Source of the DNA: UBA2882 sp045542735
GTDB lineage: Bacteria > Bacillota > Clostridia > Lachnospirales > Lachnospiraceae
Reading direction: 5' to 3'
Assembly (NCBI GenBank): GCA_045542735.1
Contig: JAZQLQ010000015.1
Location: 124,001 to 188,000, forward strand
Length of the DNA: 64,000 bases
Part shown: positions 26,737-35,966 of the stretch, one piece after another
How positions within the stretch are numbered: the first letter of the stretch is position 1
Layout of the letters: each line of letters starts with the position of its first letter
Notes under the pieces: generated by a model
Databases searched by the model: none
Seen by the model: only the letters and a program-made list of their open reading frames with translations
What the model was told of the DNA's origin: nothing
Program-made: the position numbers and the translations under genes

Positions 26737-26770
26737 GATAAAGAAAAACTGCAATAAACGGTTCGTTTCA

Positions 26771-26799
26771 TTGACAAAAACAGGATAAAAAGATAACAT
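26771..26799 (+). promoter_or_regulatory. Sigma-A-type promoter
   Basis: TTGACA at 26771-26776 and TAACAT at 26794-26799 with a 17-base spacer, 38 bases before the ATG at 26838. Confidence 0.65.
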
Positions 26800-26837
26800 A
26801 TTGAATAGGTATGACTTGCCGTTGGAAGGATAAAACA

Positions 26838-28430
26838 ATGAAATTTTTAAAGGACAAAATATCCTTAATTAAATATGGTGCGATGGCATTGGCAGCACTG
26901 ACTTTGCTGGCTTCAGTTTTGTTTTTTGTGATATGGCCGGACAATCTGATGCACTCCGATATGGCAGCAGAGGTTTTGCTCTCCAAACTGCTGGCAGAAG
27001 AAGGTGGTCTGATGAGTGCCAACTGGTTTTATTCCACAGAGCTTCGTGTGGTTTATACACAGCTCATTATGACACCGCTTTTTTGGCTGATTTCGGACTA
27101 TGGGACAGTCAAGTTATTGTCTGTGATTATTTTAGATGTATTGTTGGCAGTGGTTTTCTATTTTACTGCAAAAGAGTTTGGATTAAAGGGAGCAAGCCTG
27201 TATCTTGTTATGGCACTTCTTTTAACTCCGCTTTCCAATGAATATTTTGATATGATGCTGATTGGCAATTTTTATACAGCTCAGGCAATCTGCACATTTT
27301 TGGTGTTAAAATTCTTTTTTAGACGTATGAGTGAAGAGCATGAAGAGAAAAAGAACACGAGGGTAAAAAGGTGGATTGGTTTGGGGGTGCTTGCTGTTGT
27401 AGCGCTCATTCTCGGACTTTCAGGCCTGCGTTATCTGGCAAGTCTCTACTTACCTTTGGTAGCGGCAATTTGCTTTTCTTATGGGTTTGATAAAAAAGAA
27501 GAGAGAGAGCCGAAGTTGTTTTCGGGACTAATGACATCAGTAGGACTTTTGGGCTTTGCCGGAATTGGCTTTTTGATAAATAAATTTTATCTGGCAAATA
27601 TTTATACCTTTGACAGTCAGGCAGTAAAGTTTTTACCTTTATCGGAGGTGCCGGGGCGATTCCTGACATCGGTTAAGCTGATGTTGGAGTTTTGTGGCTA
27701 TCGGGAAGTTGATGTAGTGACACCTCTGGGCATTGTCAATGCTGTAAAGTTTGCGTTCTTTGTATTTGTGGTTTGTGTAGTGATAGATTTGATGAAGCGC
27801 AGATATGAGATGTTGGATAATAAACAACGACTGTTTTTATATTATTTTCTGGCATTGTTCCTGATTAATTGGTACATGCTTGTGTTTACTGATGTATTAC
27901 CACAGTACCGTTACTGGTTGCCTATTTACATCATTGCTGTGATTTTGATAGGTATCTGGTTCTGTCAGGCAAAGCCAAAGTCAGAGCTTTTAAAACCTGC
28001 GCTTGCCATGCTTGCAGTGGCAACGGTATTTGCCTCTTTGTATGGGGAGTTGTGGCAGGCTGCAAAGTATAATGATTGTGAGAAACGTTACGGTTATATG
28101 GAGTTTTTGGAAGAACATGATTATACCTTTGGTTATGCAACTTTTTGGAACTCCAGTGTGACAGAGTATTTATCTGATGGAGAAATTGAAGTAGGACATC
28201 TGGGTGGTAACGAAAATGGCTCAGCCCCTTATGAGTGGCTCAGTCCTAAGTATTACTATCAGGAGGGTTATCATGAAGGAAAAACCTTCTTGTTACTGGC
28301 GGTCACAGAAGAGCCGGCGCTGTCTCATGGCGATATTACCGTGATGCAGGATTTTGTAAAAGTATACGAAGATGAATTTTATGTAATATATGAAGGCGAG
28401 GGCATGCATTTGTTCTCGGAAGGAGACTAG
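26838..28430 (+). CDS. GT-C-like multi-pass membrane protein
   Basis: A 530-residue protein with about 11-12 hydrophobic helices and a soluble C-terminal tail (from about residue 435). The first external loop after helix 1 contains HSDMAAEVLL, with an acidic residue where GT-C glycosyltransferases keep their catalytic Asp; this suggests a polyprenyl-phosphate-sugar-dependent transferase. The start was set at ATG 26838 because GGAAGGA at 26824-26830 fits it; an upstream in-frame ATG at 26811 has none. It is first of an operon with an FAD enzyme starting at the next base and a CgeB-like transferase. Substrate unknown. Confidence 0.72.
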   Translation: MKFLKDKISLIKYGAMALAALTLLASVLFFVIWPDNLMHSDMAAEVLLSKLLAEEGGLMSANWFYSTELRVVYTQLIMTPLFWLISDYGTVKLLSVIILDVLLAVVFYFTAKEFGLKGASLYLVMALLLTPLSNEYFDMMLIGNFYTAQAICTFLVLKFFFRRMSEEHEEKKNTRVKRWIGLGVLAVVALILGLSGLRYLASLYLPLVAAICFSYGFDKKEEREPKLFSGLMTSVGLLGFAGIGFLINKFYLANIYTFDSQAVKFLPLSEVPGRFLTSVKLMLEFCGYREVDVVTPLGIVNAVKFAFFVFVVCVVIDLMKRRYEMLDNKQRLFLYYFLALFLINWYMLVFTDVLPQYRYWLPIYIIAVILIGIWFCQAKPKSELLKPALAMLAVATVFASLYGELWQAAKYNDCEKRYGYMEFLEEHDYTFGYATFWNSSVTEYLSDGEIEVGHLGGNENGSAPYEWLSPKYYYQEGYHEGKTFLLLAVTEEPALSHGDITVMQDFVKVYEDEFYVIYEGEGMHLFSEGD

Positions 28431-30002
28431 ATGAAAAAGGCAGTCATCATTGGTGCCGGTCCTGCGGGATTGACAGCAGCATATGAATTATTGAAGAAAA
28501 CGGATATTAAACCGGTGATCCTGGAGGAATCGCCTTATTACGGCGGTATTTCCCGTACAGCGCAGTATAAAGGTAATCGTATGGATCTGGGCGGACACCG
28601 TTTCTTTACAAAAAATGAACAGGTACAGGCGATTTGGGAAGAGCTGATGCCCTTGCAGGGAAGCCCTTCCAAGGATGATTTGCTTCTTGACAGGGAAACA
28701 CCCTTAAATGAAGGTGGACCGGACCCGGAGCAGACAGACCGTGTATTTTTGGTGCGTAACCGTGTAAGCCGTATCTTTTTCCTGCGCCGTTTTTTTGACT
28801 ATCCCATTAGCATGAAGCCTCAGACATTTATCAATATGGGATTTATCCGTACCATGAAAGCGGGATTTGGTTATTTATACTCTTGTGTATTTAAGCGCAA
28901 AGAAAATTCTTTAGAAGATTTTTATATTAACCGCTTTGGTAAGCCCTTGTATGAAATGTTTTTTGAGGATTATACCACCAAGCTTTGGGGGATTCATCCT
29001 TCTAAAATTGCACCGGATTGGGGTGCACAGCGTGTTAAGGGATTATCCATCGGTAAAATTTTGTGGGAGATTATCAGCAAACCTTTCCGCAAAAATAAGC
29101 AGACTACAGAGACAAGTCTGATTGAACAATTTATGTATCCTAAGAAAGGCCCCGGACAGCTCTGGGAGATTATGGCTGAAGAAATCCGTAAAATGGGCGG
29201 GGAAATCCATATGGAAGTCTCCGTAGATGGTATCCGCACCGAAGGAGAAGGAGAGCACAAGAAAGTTACCGGTGTATATGCAGGAGAGCAACTGTTTGAA
29301 GGTGATTATTATTTCTCTTCCATGCCTATTAAAGATTTGATTGAAGCTATGGAGCGCAAGAATACAGAAGAAGGAAAGGGAATTCCGACAGAAGTAAAAG
29401 ACACTGCGGTGAACCTGCCCTATCGTGATTATATTACTGTTGGTTTGTTGCTGAAAAAGATGGAAATCAACAATCAGACCAAGATGAAAACGGTCAATAA
29501 TATCGTCCCGGATTGTTGGATTTACATTCAGGAACGGGATGTAAAGATTGGCAGATTGCAGATTTTTAACAACTGGTCTCCTTATATGGTTGAGGATTAT
29601 AAAGATACGGTTTGGATTGGACTTGAGTACTTTTGCGACGAAGGCGATGATATGTGGAATATGAGTCCTGAGGATTTCATTGCAATGGCATCGGAGGAAT
29701 TGGAAAAGATTGATATCATCAAGCGTGAAAATATCCTGGATTCCACACATATCCGTGTCAAAAAGGCTTATCCGGCGTACTTTGGTACTTACGCACAGTT
29801 TGATGTAGTAGAAGATTATCTCAAAGGATTTGAAAACCTTTATTGTATCGGACGAAACGGACAGCATCGTTATAATAACATGGATCACTCCATGTTGACA
29901 GCGATTGAAGCGGTAAATCTGATTGTGGAAGGCAATCCTGATCAGAGCATCCTGTGGAAGGTGAATACCGAGAAGGAATATCACGAAACAAAAGAAGACT
30001 AA
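28431..30002 (+). CDS. FAD-dependent oxidoreductase (amine oxidase/UDP-galactopyranose mutase-like)
   Basis: A 523-residue flavoprotein. The N-terminus AVIIGAGPAGLTAAYELLKK is a dinucleotide-binding fold, followed by the GGISRTAQYKGNRMDLGGHR motif seen in this branch, and the C-terminal FAD-contact region GRNGQHRYNNMDHSMLTAIE. Family members in envelope clusters resemble both protoporphyrinogen oxidase and UDP-galactopyranose mutase. It follows the membrane protein stop without a gap and precedes the glycosyltransferase-like gene by 13 bases, so a redox or isomerase step on a sugar or lipid carrier is plausible. Which reaction it does cannot be read off. Confidence 0.82.
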   Translation: MKKAVIIGAGPAGLTAAYELLKKTDIKPVILEESPYYGGISRTAQYKGNRMDLGGHRFFTKNEQVQAIWEELMPLQGSPSKDDLLLDRETPLNEGGPDPEQTDRVFLVRNRVSRIFFLRRFFDYPISMKPQTFINMGFIRTMKAGFGYLYSCVFKRKENSLEDFYINRFGKPLYEMFFEDYTTKLWGIHPSKIAPDWGAQRVKGLSIGKILWEIISKPFRKNKQTTETSLIEQFMYPKKGPGQLWEIMAEEIRKMGGEIHMEVSVDGIRTEGEGEHKKVTGVYAGEQLFEGDYYFSSMPIKDLIEAMERKNTEEGKGIPTEVKDTAVNLPYRDYITVGLLLKKMEINNQTKMKTVNNIVPDCWIYIQERDVKIGRLQIFNNWSPYMVEDYKDTVWIGLEYFCDEGDDMWNMSPEDFIAMASEELEKIDIIKRENILDSTHIRVKKAYPAYFGTYAQFDVVEDYLKGFENLYCIGRNGQHRYNNMDHSMLTAIEAVNLIVEGNPDQSILWKVNTEKEYHETKED

Positions 30003-30015
30003 GAGGAATAAAGCA

Positions 30016-31218
30016 ATGAACGGCAAAGACATCAAGAGAATCGTTATGTTCAAGGGGGATATTGAGACGACGGCTTACTTCTCCATGGAGATGGAGAAGC
30101 TCTTTGTGCGGGAAGGCTATTTGACATTCTTTTATGATTATGAAAATGTAGGCAAAAGCTCGAGAGAGCTTTTGCTTTTTCTGCGTAAGGGAGAAACTGC
30201 GGTTGTGACCTTCAACTATCATGGGCTCTGTGGTGACAGTGAAGTGATTTATGATAGTGACGCAAAAGAATATATCTGGGATGCTTTCGATGTACCGTGT
30301 ATCAACATCGCAGTAGATCATCCTTTTTATTATCACCGTTTTTTTGAAAAACTCCCCAAGCGATATATCCACATCAGTATTGACCGCAATCACGAGAAAT
30401 ATATGGAAGAGTATTTTCCTCATATTGAAAGAGGACCCTTTCTGCCATTGGCGGGCACTTCACTATATCCTGACGGGGATTATAAGCCTATCAAAGAACG
30501 TTCCATGGATTTTGTATTTACAGGCAATTATGTACCGGCTAAAAATTTCAATGTCTACATAGAGCGGGCAGGAGATGAATATACTGCCTTTTACATGGGG
30601 ATATTGGATGAATTGAAGGCACACCCGGACAGTCTGCTTGAAGATGTGGCAAAGAGACATATTTTGGCAGAGATTCCGGAAGCAACTCATGAAGAAGTAA
30701 AAGAAACTTTGGGTAATATGATATTCCTGGATATGTATATCCGCTTTTGGTTTCGAGGTGAAGTGGTACGTATTTTAGCTGAAGCGGGCTATAAAATACA
30801 TGTATTTGGACATGGATGGGAAGAGTTGGAATGCAATCGTAAGGAGAATCTTGTCATAGGAGGTAGTCTAAACTCCCACGGATGCTTGGAAAAGATTAGT
30901 GATGCCAAGATTTCTCTAAATGTGATGCCCTGGTTTAAAGAAGGAGCCCATGATCGTATATTTAATTCTATGCTCAATGGTGCGGTATGTTTGACGGATT
31001 CTTCCAACTATATGGATGATTATTTGGTGCAAAATGAGAACGCACTGGTGTATTCATTAAGTAGCTTGGAAAACTTGCCGGATATGGTGAAAAACCTTAT
31101 AGAGAATGAAGAAATGATGCAAAGAATTGCGGATGCCGGATATGCGATGGCAAAAAAGGAACATATATGGGAAAAAAGGGCTATAAAAATTGTTGATTTT
31201 TTGCATACAATGAATTGA
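30016..31218 (+). CDS. CgeB-like glycosyltransferase
   Basis: A 400-residue cytosolic protein with a GT-B-type layout: an N-terminal domain (about 1-190) and a C-terminal nucleotide-sugar domain with GYKIHVFGHGWEEL, NVMPWFKEGAHDRIFNSMLN and GAVCLTDSS, resembling DUF3880/CgeB and glycosyl transferases group 1. CgeB-type proteins take part in spore-surface or other glycosylation. It is the third gene of its operon, behind the GT-C-like and FAD genes. No membrane segment is seen. Sugar and acceptor are unknown. Confidence 0.78.
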   Translation: MNGKDIKRIVMFKGDIETTAYFSMEMEKLFVREGYLTFFYDYENVGKSSRELLLFLRKGETAVVTFNYHGLCGDSEVIYDSDAKEYIWDAFDVPCINIAVDHPFYYHRFFEKLPKRYIHISIDRNHEKYMEEYFPHIERGPFLPLAGTSLYPDGDYKPIKERSMDFVFTGNYVPAKNFNVYIERAGDEYTAFYMGILDELKAHPDSLLEDVAKRHILAEIPEATHEEVKETLGNMIFLDMYIRFWFRGEVVRILAEAGYKIHVFGHGWEELECNRKENLVIGGSLNSHGCLEKISDAKISLNVMPWFKEGAHDRIFNSMLNGAVCLTDSSNYMDDYLVQNENALVYSLSSLENLPDMVKNLIENEEMMQRIADAGYAMAKKEHIWEKRAIKIVDFLHTMN

Positions 31219-31244
31219 AAACGATATACCGAGTGTGATAAAAT
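31215..31244 (+). promoter_or_regulatory. Sigma-A-type promoter before orphan receiver
   Basis: TTGAAA at 31215-31220 and TAAAAT at 31239-31244, spacer 18 bases. It begins inside the last codons of the upstream gene and lies 33 bases before the ATG at 31277. Confidence 0.55.
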
Positions 31245-31276
31245 GTTTTTATATTGGACAACAGGAGGGGTGTCCT

Positions 31277-31666
31277 ATGGGATTGCCTAAGAAGATTTTA
31301 GTAGTTGATGATGATCGAAATATGTTGCAGTTGTTGCAATCTTTTTTGCGAGAGACATATACCGTTACCATGGTGAGCAGCGGTCAGGCGGCTATTGATA
31401 GTGCGAAAGTAAATCGTCCGGATTTGATTTTATTGGATTATATGATGCCGGAGATGACAGGTAAAGAGACCTTGGAGATTATCCGTAAAGATGATGAGTT
31501 AAAGAATATACCGGTGTTCTTTTTGACCGGTGTATCCGACAGGACCAAGATTTCCGAGTGCTTAAAATTAAACCCCAGTGGTTATATTTTAAAACCTATC
31601 GGTAAATTTAGTTTACTTGCCAGAATCCGTGCGTTCTTTGAAGAGAATGAACTGGACAACCTGTAA
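31277..31666 (+). CDS. Stand-alone response regulator receiver
   Basis: A 129-residue CheY-like receiver with no output domain. Seen are the acidic pocket VVDDDRN, the phospho-acceptor Asp in LLDYMMPEMTG (about 54), Thr in FFLTGVSD and Lys in ILKPIG. The ATG at 31277 is chosen over an upstream ATG at 31235 because AGGAGGGG at 31264-31270 precedes it. A single-domain receiver often passes phosphate in a relay or controls a partner by binding; a hybrid kinase with a terminal Hpt domain lies 1.2 kb away, which would fit. It is 12 bases from the permease gene. Confidence 0.93.
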   Translation: MGLPKKILVVDDDRNMLQLLQSFLRETYTVTMVSSGQAAIDSAKVNRPDLILLDYMMPEMTGKETLEIIRKDDELKNIPVFFLTGVSDRTKISECLKLNPSGYILKPIGKFSLLARIRAFFEENELDNL

Positions 31667-31678
31667 AGGAAGGCTGTT

Positions 31679-32794
31679 ATGTTACAAAAATTGATAAAAG
31701 TATGTAAAAGTGAGACCGTGCTGGTAATTGCATTTTTATTGGCAGTGGTCTCTTCTTTTGTGAATCCACCAAGTAAACAATATCTGGATTTTATTGATTT
31801 CCATGTGTTGGGGCTGTTGTTGAGCCTAATGTTGGTTATGGCGGGGTTACAAAAGAATAAGGTGTTTTTTAAACTGGGTGAAAAATTAATAACCAGGTGT
31901 AATAGTGTCCGTGCTTTGGCGGCGGTGTTGGTGTTTTTGTGCTTTTTTTCAAGTATGATATTAACCAATGATGTGGCGCTTATTACATTTGTTCCTTTTG
32001 CACTTTTAACCTTGCGTATGGTGGATATGGAGCAGTTTCTGATTCCGATTGTAACGGCTCAGACCATTGCGGCCAATCTGGGAAGTATGGTGACTCCTAT
32101 GGGAAATCCGCAGAATCTATACCTCTATGGATTGAGCGGGCTGTCTATGGGGGGATTTATAGGGCTGATGTTACCCTATGCGCTGATTTCTGCGGTATTG
32201 TTGTTAGTTTGTGTGTTTTTGCTAAAGAATGACAAATTGGAATTGCCGGAATTTGAAGAGGAGACAAGGATAGAAAAGATACCGCAGGTCATGATGTATC
32301 TGTTGCTGTTTGTGGTATGTATTCTGTGTGTTTTACATGTATTTGAGTGGCAATTGGTGTTATTGACCGTGTTGCTGGCTGTATTCATCATGGATAAAAA
32401 AGTGCTTAGAATGGCTGATTACGGATTGCTTCTAACCTTTATTTGTTTCTTTGTGTTTATCGGTAATATGGGTGAAATACCGGCGGTGAAGGAGATGTTG
32501 GCTACGCTTATTAACGGACGTGAATGTGCAGTGGCAGTAGTATCCAGTCAGGTTATCAGTAATGTGCCGGCGGCAATTTTGTTATCCGGTTTTACTACAG
32601 ATTATACAGCCTTAATTATCGGAAGCAATTTGGGAGGATTGGGTACCTTGATTGCATCCATGGCAAGCCTCATATCCTATAAGCAGTTGGCGAATGCGTA
32701 TCCGGAACAAAAAAGCGGATACTTTAAGTATTTTACGCTTATGAATATATTGTTTTTGGCGATTTTGTGGGGAATGTATTTATTGATTGGTTAG
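31679..32794 (+). CDS. SLC13/ArsB-type anion permease
   Basis: A 371-residue membrane protein with about 10-11 helices. The two inverted-repeat hairpin regions are visible: NLGSMVTPMGNPQNLYLYG in the first half and SQVISNVPAAILLSGF in the second, both characteristic of the ion transporter superfamily (CitMHS/ArsB/DASS). These carry di- or tricarboxylates, arsenite or other anions; the substrate cannot be chosen. It follows the receiver gene by 12 bases and ends at a strong bidirectional terminator shared with the hybrid kinase. Confidence 0.85.
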   Translation: MLQKLIKVCKSETVLVIAFLLAVVSSFVNPPSKQYLDFIDFHVLGLLLSLMLVMAGLQKNKVFFKLGEKLITRCNSVRALAAVLVFLCFFSSMILTNDVALITFVPFALLTLRMVDMEQFLIPIVTAQTIAANLGSMVTPMGNPQNLYLYGLSGLSMGGFIGLMLPYALISAVLLLVCVFLLKNDKLELPEFEEETRIEKIPQVMMYLLLFVVCILCVLHVFEWQLVLLTVLLAVFIMDKKVLRMADYGLLLTFICFFVFIGNMGEIPAVKEMLATLINGRECAVAVVSSQVISNVPAAILLSGFTTDYTALIIGSNLGGLGTLIASMASLISYKQLANAYPEQKSGYFKYFTLMNILFLAILWGMYLLIG

Positions 32795-32814
32795 ATTTAG
32801 ATAAAGATGGATAT

Positions 32815-32850
32815 AAAAAGATATCATGGGGTGTCCCATGATATCTTTTT
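32815..32850. terminator. Strong bidirectional terminator
   Basis: Perfect 16-base stem AAAAAGATATCATGGG / CCCATGATATCTTTTT with loop GTGT; T-rich on both strands. It separates the permease gene from the convergent hybrid kinase gene. Confidence 0.96.
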
Positions 32851-32866
32851 GTTTTGTATGTAAGTC

Positions 32867-35017
32867 TTATTCACCATCGGTATTTTCTGCATCTGCTTCA
32901 GCATTTTCAGCTTCTGTAGCAGCAACTTCTTTAGCAACTGCAGCTTCTGCAATCTCTGACGCATCAGCAACAACAACCTCTTCAACCTCTTCTTCTTCAG
33001 GTTTTACCTGTTCAAGATAATCCTTGATCTCTGCAATGGCAAGTTCAAATAATTCCATTGCTTCATCGTGACTGTCTTTGATGTAGTCGATATTACCTTC
33101 TTTTCCGGCCATTTCCAAAAGTCTGGCTTTTTCGGAAAGTGTTAATGCACCGACCATCTTGGAGGTACTCTTTAATGCATGTACGTAGATGGTGTAGTTG
33201 GTATAATCTTCAGCTTCGTAGGAAGTGATGATGTCAGTTTTTGTTTTTTCAGCATTGTCCACATAGGATTGCATTAAGAAACGGAAGGTTTCTTTATTTC
33301 CTTCGGCTGCTTCCACGGCAGAGGGAATATCCAACTGTTTAAACTTGTATTCAGCCTGAATCTCATTTGCAATGGCGTTCCAAAGCTTACTGAAAATATC
33401 CTGCTCAACTTTATCGTATTCAATCAATACATAGCGGTTTTCCGGTAAGTATTCCAGGATCTTTTCTTCCAGATGTTTACCCTGGATGGGCTTTGACATA
33501 TAGTCGATAAAGCCTTCTTCTTGATACATCTCTTTGGCGCCGGATACAGCATTGGCGGTTAATACGATAACCGGAGTATCCTGATTGGGGCCTTCTGCCT
33601 CTTGGAGACGGTGTAAGGTCTCGATACCGTCGATGTTGGGCATCATGTGGTCCATTAAAATCAAATCGTAGAATGTCTCAGCACATTTATCCAGTGCTTC
33701 CAGACCGCCGGTTGCTTTGTCAACCTGGATCTGTGTGCTCTTTAACAAGCCTTCTACTACGGAGATGTTCATTGCGTTATCATCTACTACCAGAATACGG
33801 GCATTGGGTGCCACGAAGGTAGTACGGTATTTTTTGTGTTTCTCACGGCTGTAAGCATATTTCTCACGGAATTTACCGATGGGCTTACGGTCACGGATTC
33901 CCTGTTTTAAGGAGAAGGAGAATGTGGAGCCTACACCGTAGTCGCTTCGAACATTTAAGTCAGAGCCCATGAGGTCAAGCAATTCTCTTGTGATACTCAA
34001 GCCAAGGCCGGTACCTTCGATATTGCGGTTGCGTCTTTCCTCGATACGTTCAAAGGATACGAAGAGCTTATCCAAATCTTCTTCTTTGATACCGATACCG
34101 GTGTCTGTAACGGAAACAATCAGGTTGATGGAGGAGTCGCCGGCTTCTTTCCAGCCCACCTTCAACACTACGCTACCTTCTTTGGTGTATTTTACTGCAT
34201 TTGTTAACAGGTTGATGATAATCTGACGAAGTCGTACATCATCACCGTAGAGCAGGTAGGGGATATCCTCTGCAATAACAGGAGTGAATTCCAAACCTTT
34301 GTTTGCTACTTTGATCTCGATCATGTTCATGACTTCGGTCAATACGTTTGCAATCTCATATTCTACAGGGAGAATCTCCATTTTGCCGCATTCAATCTTG
34401 GAGAAATCCAATAAGTCGTTTACCAGAGACAACAATGTGGTGCTGGCGTTACGGATGTTTTCGGCATAACCGATAATGGGTTTCTCTGTAGCCTCGCGGA
34501 TGATGATCTCATCCATACCCAAAATGGTATTGATAGGAGTACGAATCTCGTGAGACATATTTGCAAGGAAGTTGGATTTTGCCTTGTTGGCTGCATCTGC
34601 CATATCCTTTAATTCCTGCAATTTTTTGTTGGTTTTATAATGTCCCGTGATATCGGTTAACCATACAAAGCGACCGCTGAAGTTCTCGGTGGAGAGCCAT
34701 TCGGAACGGATCTCATAAATCTTGGATAACTCTTCGGAAACATATTCTTTGGCTGCAAACAGTTTTTTCATTGCAGGCTGTTCAGCAACAGAAGTCATGC
34801 TCCGGATTGCCGGGAATAATACCTCAAATTCATTGTTGTAGTAAAGAATCTGATCTGAATCAGACACGATTAAAACCGCACCTACGTCATGGTTCAGAAT
34901 TTCTTTGGTGGCAATCTGCACGGAGTCAGCTGCCGGAGGCGCTTCCTTTTTGAGCTTCAGAATGTAATAAACTGCAGCTGCAAGAAGAAGAGCCAGAATA
35001 ATTACCAATACGATCAT
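32867..35017 (-). CDS. Hybrid sensor histidine kinase with receiver and Hpt domains
   Basis: A 716-residue phosphorelay protein. Order: one N-terminal helix (2-22), PAS-like sensor (about 30-125), HisKA with NFLANMSHEIRTPINTILGM (His about 156), HATPase (NLLTNAVKYTKEG, DTGIGI, GTGLGLS), receiver (ILVVDDNAMN, Asp in LILMDHMMPN), and Hpt (YVHALKSTSKMVG with the phospho-His). It ends in an Ala/Glu-rich tail of about 40 residues. The start at 35017 is chosen because AGAGGTAAGG precedes it; the frame stays open to 35161 without such a site. With no output domain, phosphate probably goes from Hpt to a separate receiver. Confidence 0.93.
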   Translation of the reverse strand: MIVLVIILALLLAAAVYYILKLKKEAPPAADSVQIATKEILNHDVGAVLIVSDSDQILYYNNEFEVLFPAIRSMTSVAEQPAMKKLFAAKEYVSEELSKIYEIRSEWLSTENFSGRFVWLTDITGHYKTNKKLQELKDMADAANKAKSNFLANMSHEIRTPINTILGMDEIIIREATEKPIIGYAENIRNASTTLLSLVNDLLDFSKIECGKMEILPVEYEIANVLTEVMNMIEIKVANKGLEFTPVIAEDIPYLLYGDDVRLRQIIINLLTNAVKYTKEGSVVLKVGWKEAGDSSINLIVSVTDTGIGIKEEDLDKLFVSFERIEERRNRNIEGTGLGLSITRELLDLMGSDLNVRSDYGVGSTFSFSLKQGIRDRKPIGKFREKYAYSREKHKKYRTTFVAPNARILVVDDNAMNISVVEGLLKSTQIQVDKATGGLEALDKCAETFYDLILMDHMMPNIDGIETLHRLQEAEGPNQDTPVIVLTANAVSGAKEMYQEEGFIDYMSKPIQGKHLEEKILEYLPENRYVLIEYDKVEQDIFSKLWNAIANEIQAEYKFKQLDIPSAVEAAEGNKETFRFLMQSYVDNAEKTKTDIITSYEAEDYTNYTIYVHALKSTSKMVGALTLSEKARLLEMAGKEGNIDYIKDSHDEAMELFELAIAEIKDYLEQVKPEEEEVEEVVVADASEIAEAAVAKEVAATEAENAEADAENTDGE

Positions 35018-35179
35018 AGCCTTACCTCTTCCCTTGAGAATTTTCTCTCTTTTTTGTTTTCGAGGGGATTTATAAACAAATTCCGACTCGCTTTCTATAT
35101 TATAGCAAAAATAGAAATATGATGAAATACCCATACCCAAAAAATAATTTAAAAAATGCACAAAAAAATAAAAGGTTAT

Positions 35180-35209
35180 TTGTCAAGAGTGATATATCTA
35201 TGTTATACT
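35180..35209 (+). promoter_or_regulatory. Sigma-A-type promoter of the PilZ gene
   Basis: TTGTCA at 35180-35185 and TATACT at 35204-35209, spacer 18 bases, about 100 bases before the ATG at 35311, leaving a GGGGGACGGAGG-containing leader. Confidence 0.6.
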
Positions 35210-35310
35210 GTTAAAAATACGTTAAAATGGTGTTAAATCCGTTGGGGGACGGAGGTAATGTCATGTGTTTGTAATGTTAAGGGTTATTTTTGGAAGGTAT
35301 TTAGTAGTAT

Positions 35311-35958
35311 ATGAAATTTAGCGAATTGGAAATAGGCACAGAGATTGATATTGAAGTAAAAATCGGCAATAAAGAGTGGCTGTTTCACGATAAAATCGTG
35401 CAGTTTATTAAGGGCGTTGCACTGATGGAGCCGTTAAGTCATGAAGGCAAGATCATTAACATTGCCGGTGATGATGTGGGTGTCAGTGTATATGTCAACG
35501 ATGATGAGGATATTCCTATGCAGTTTCGCGGCTGTGTGGTTAAGAATCTGCGTTTGAAAGACCAGACATATCTTGCTATTGCATGTAATCACGAGGGAAA
35601 ACGTGTAAACAGACGCAATGCGTTCCGCATCTTCGTAGGTGAAGATGGTTATATTGAGCCTATCGGAAGTGAAATAAAGCGGCTTAATGTAGTTGTAAGG
35701 GATTTGAGTCTGACCGGTTTTTCTTTTGTGACTGATGTACATGACTGGGATGAAAATATCCGCATTCTGTGGTTGAATTTTAACGGAAGATATGGTGAAA
35801 AAATGCGGTTGCAAGGTTCTGTGGTCCGTACTGCAGAGGGAGAAAGAGACCGTCTGATTGTGGGATGCCAGATTGTAAAATGTGCAAATGATCTGGAGAC
35901 CTATGTTTCCTTCAAGCAAAGAGAAAATCTAAAGAGATTTGCAGACAAAAGAGAGTGA
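35311..35958 (+). CDS. PilZ-domain (cyclic di-GMP effector) protein
   Basis: A 215-residue protein in the YcgR style: an N-terminal YcgR-like beta domain (about 1-95) and a PilZ domain (about 97-205). The cyclic di-GMP-binding marks are RRNAFRI (RxxxR) at about 108-114 and DLSLTGFSF (DxSxxG). YcgR-type proteins act on motility or exopolysaccharide secretion in response to cyclic di-GMP. It has its own promoter and overlaps or abuts the DMT exporter gene. Together with the nearby receiver and hybrid kinase it makes this stretch a signalling cluster. Confidence 0.9.
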   Translation: MKFSELEIGTEIDIEVKIGNKEWLFHDKIVQFIKGVALMEPLSHEGKIINIAGDDVGVSVYVNDDEDIPMQFRGCVVKNLRLKDQTYLAIACNHEGKRVNRRNAFRIFVGEDGYIEPIGSEIKRLNVVVRDLSLTGFSFVTDVHDWDENIRILWLNFNGRYGEKMRLQGSVVRTAEGERDRLIVGCQIVKCANDLETYVSFKQRENLKRFADKRE

Positions 35959-35966
35959 CAAGTTAT

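Noticed and set aside
29043..30053. 336-codon minus-strand open frame
   Set aside because: It is antisense to the FAD oxidoreductase, which has a full dinucleotide-binding motif and good operon spacing. The minus frame has no domain.
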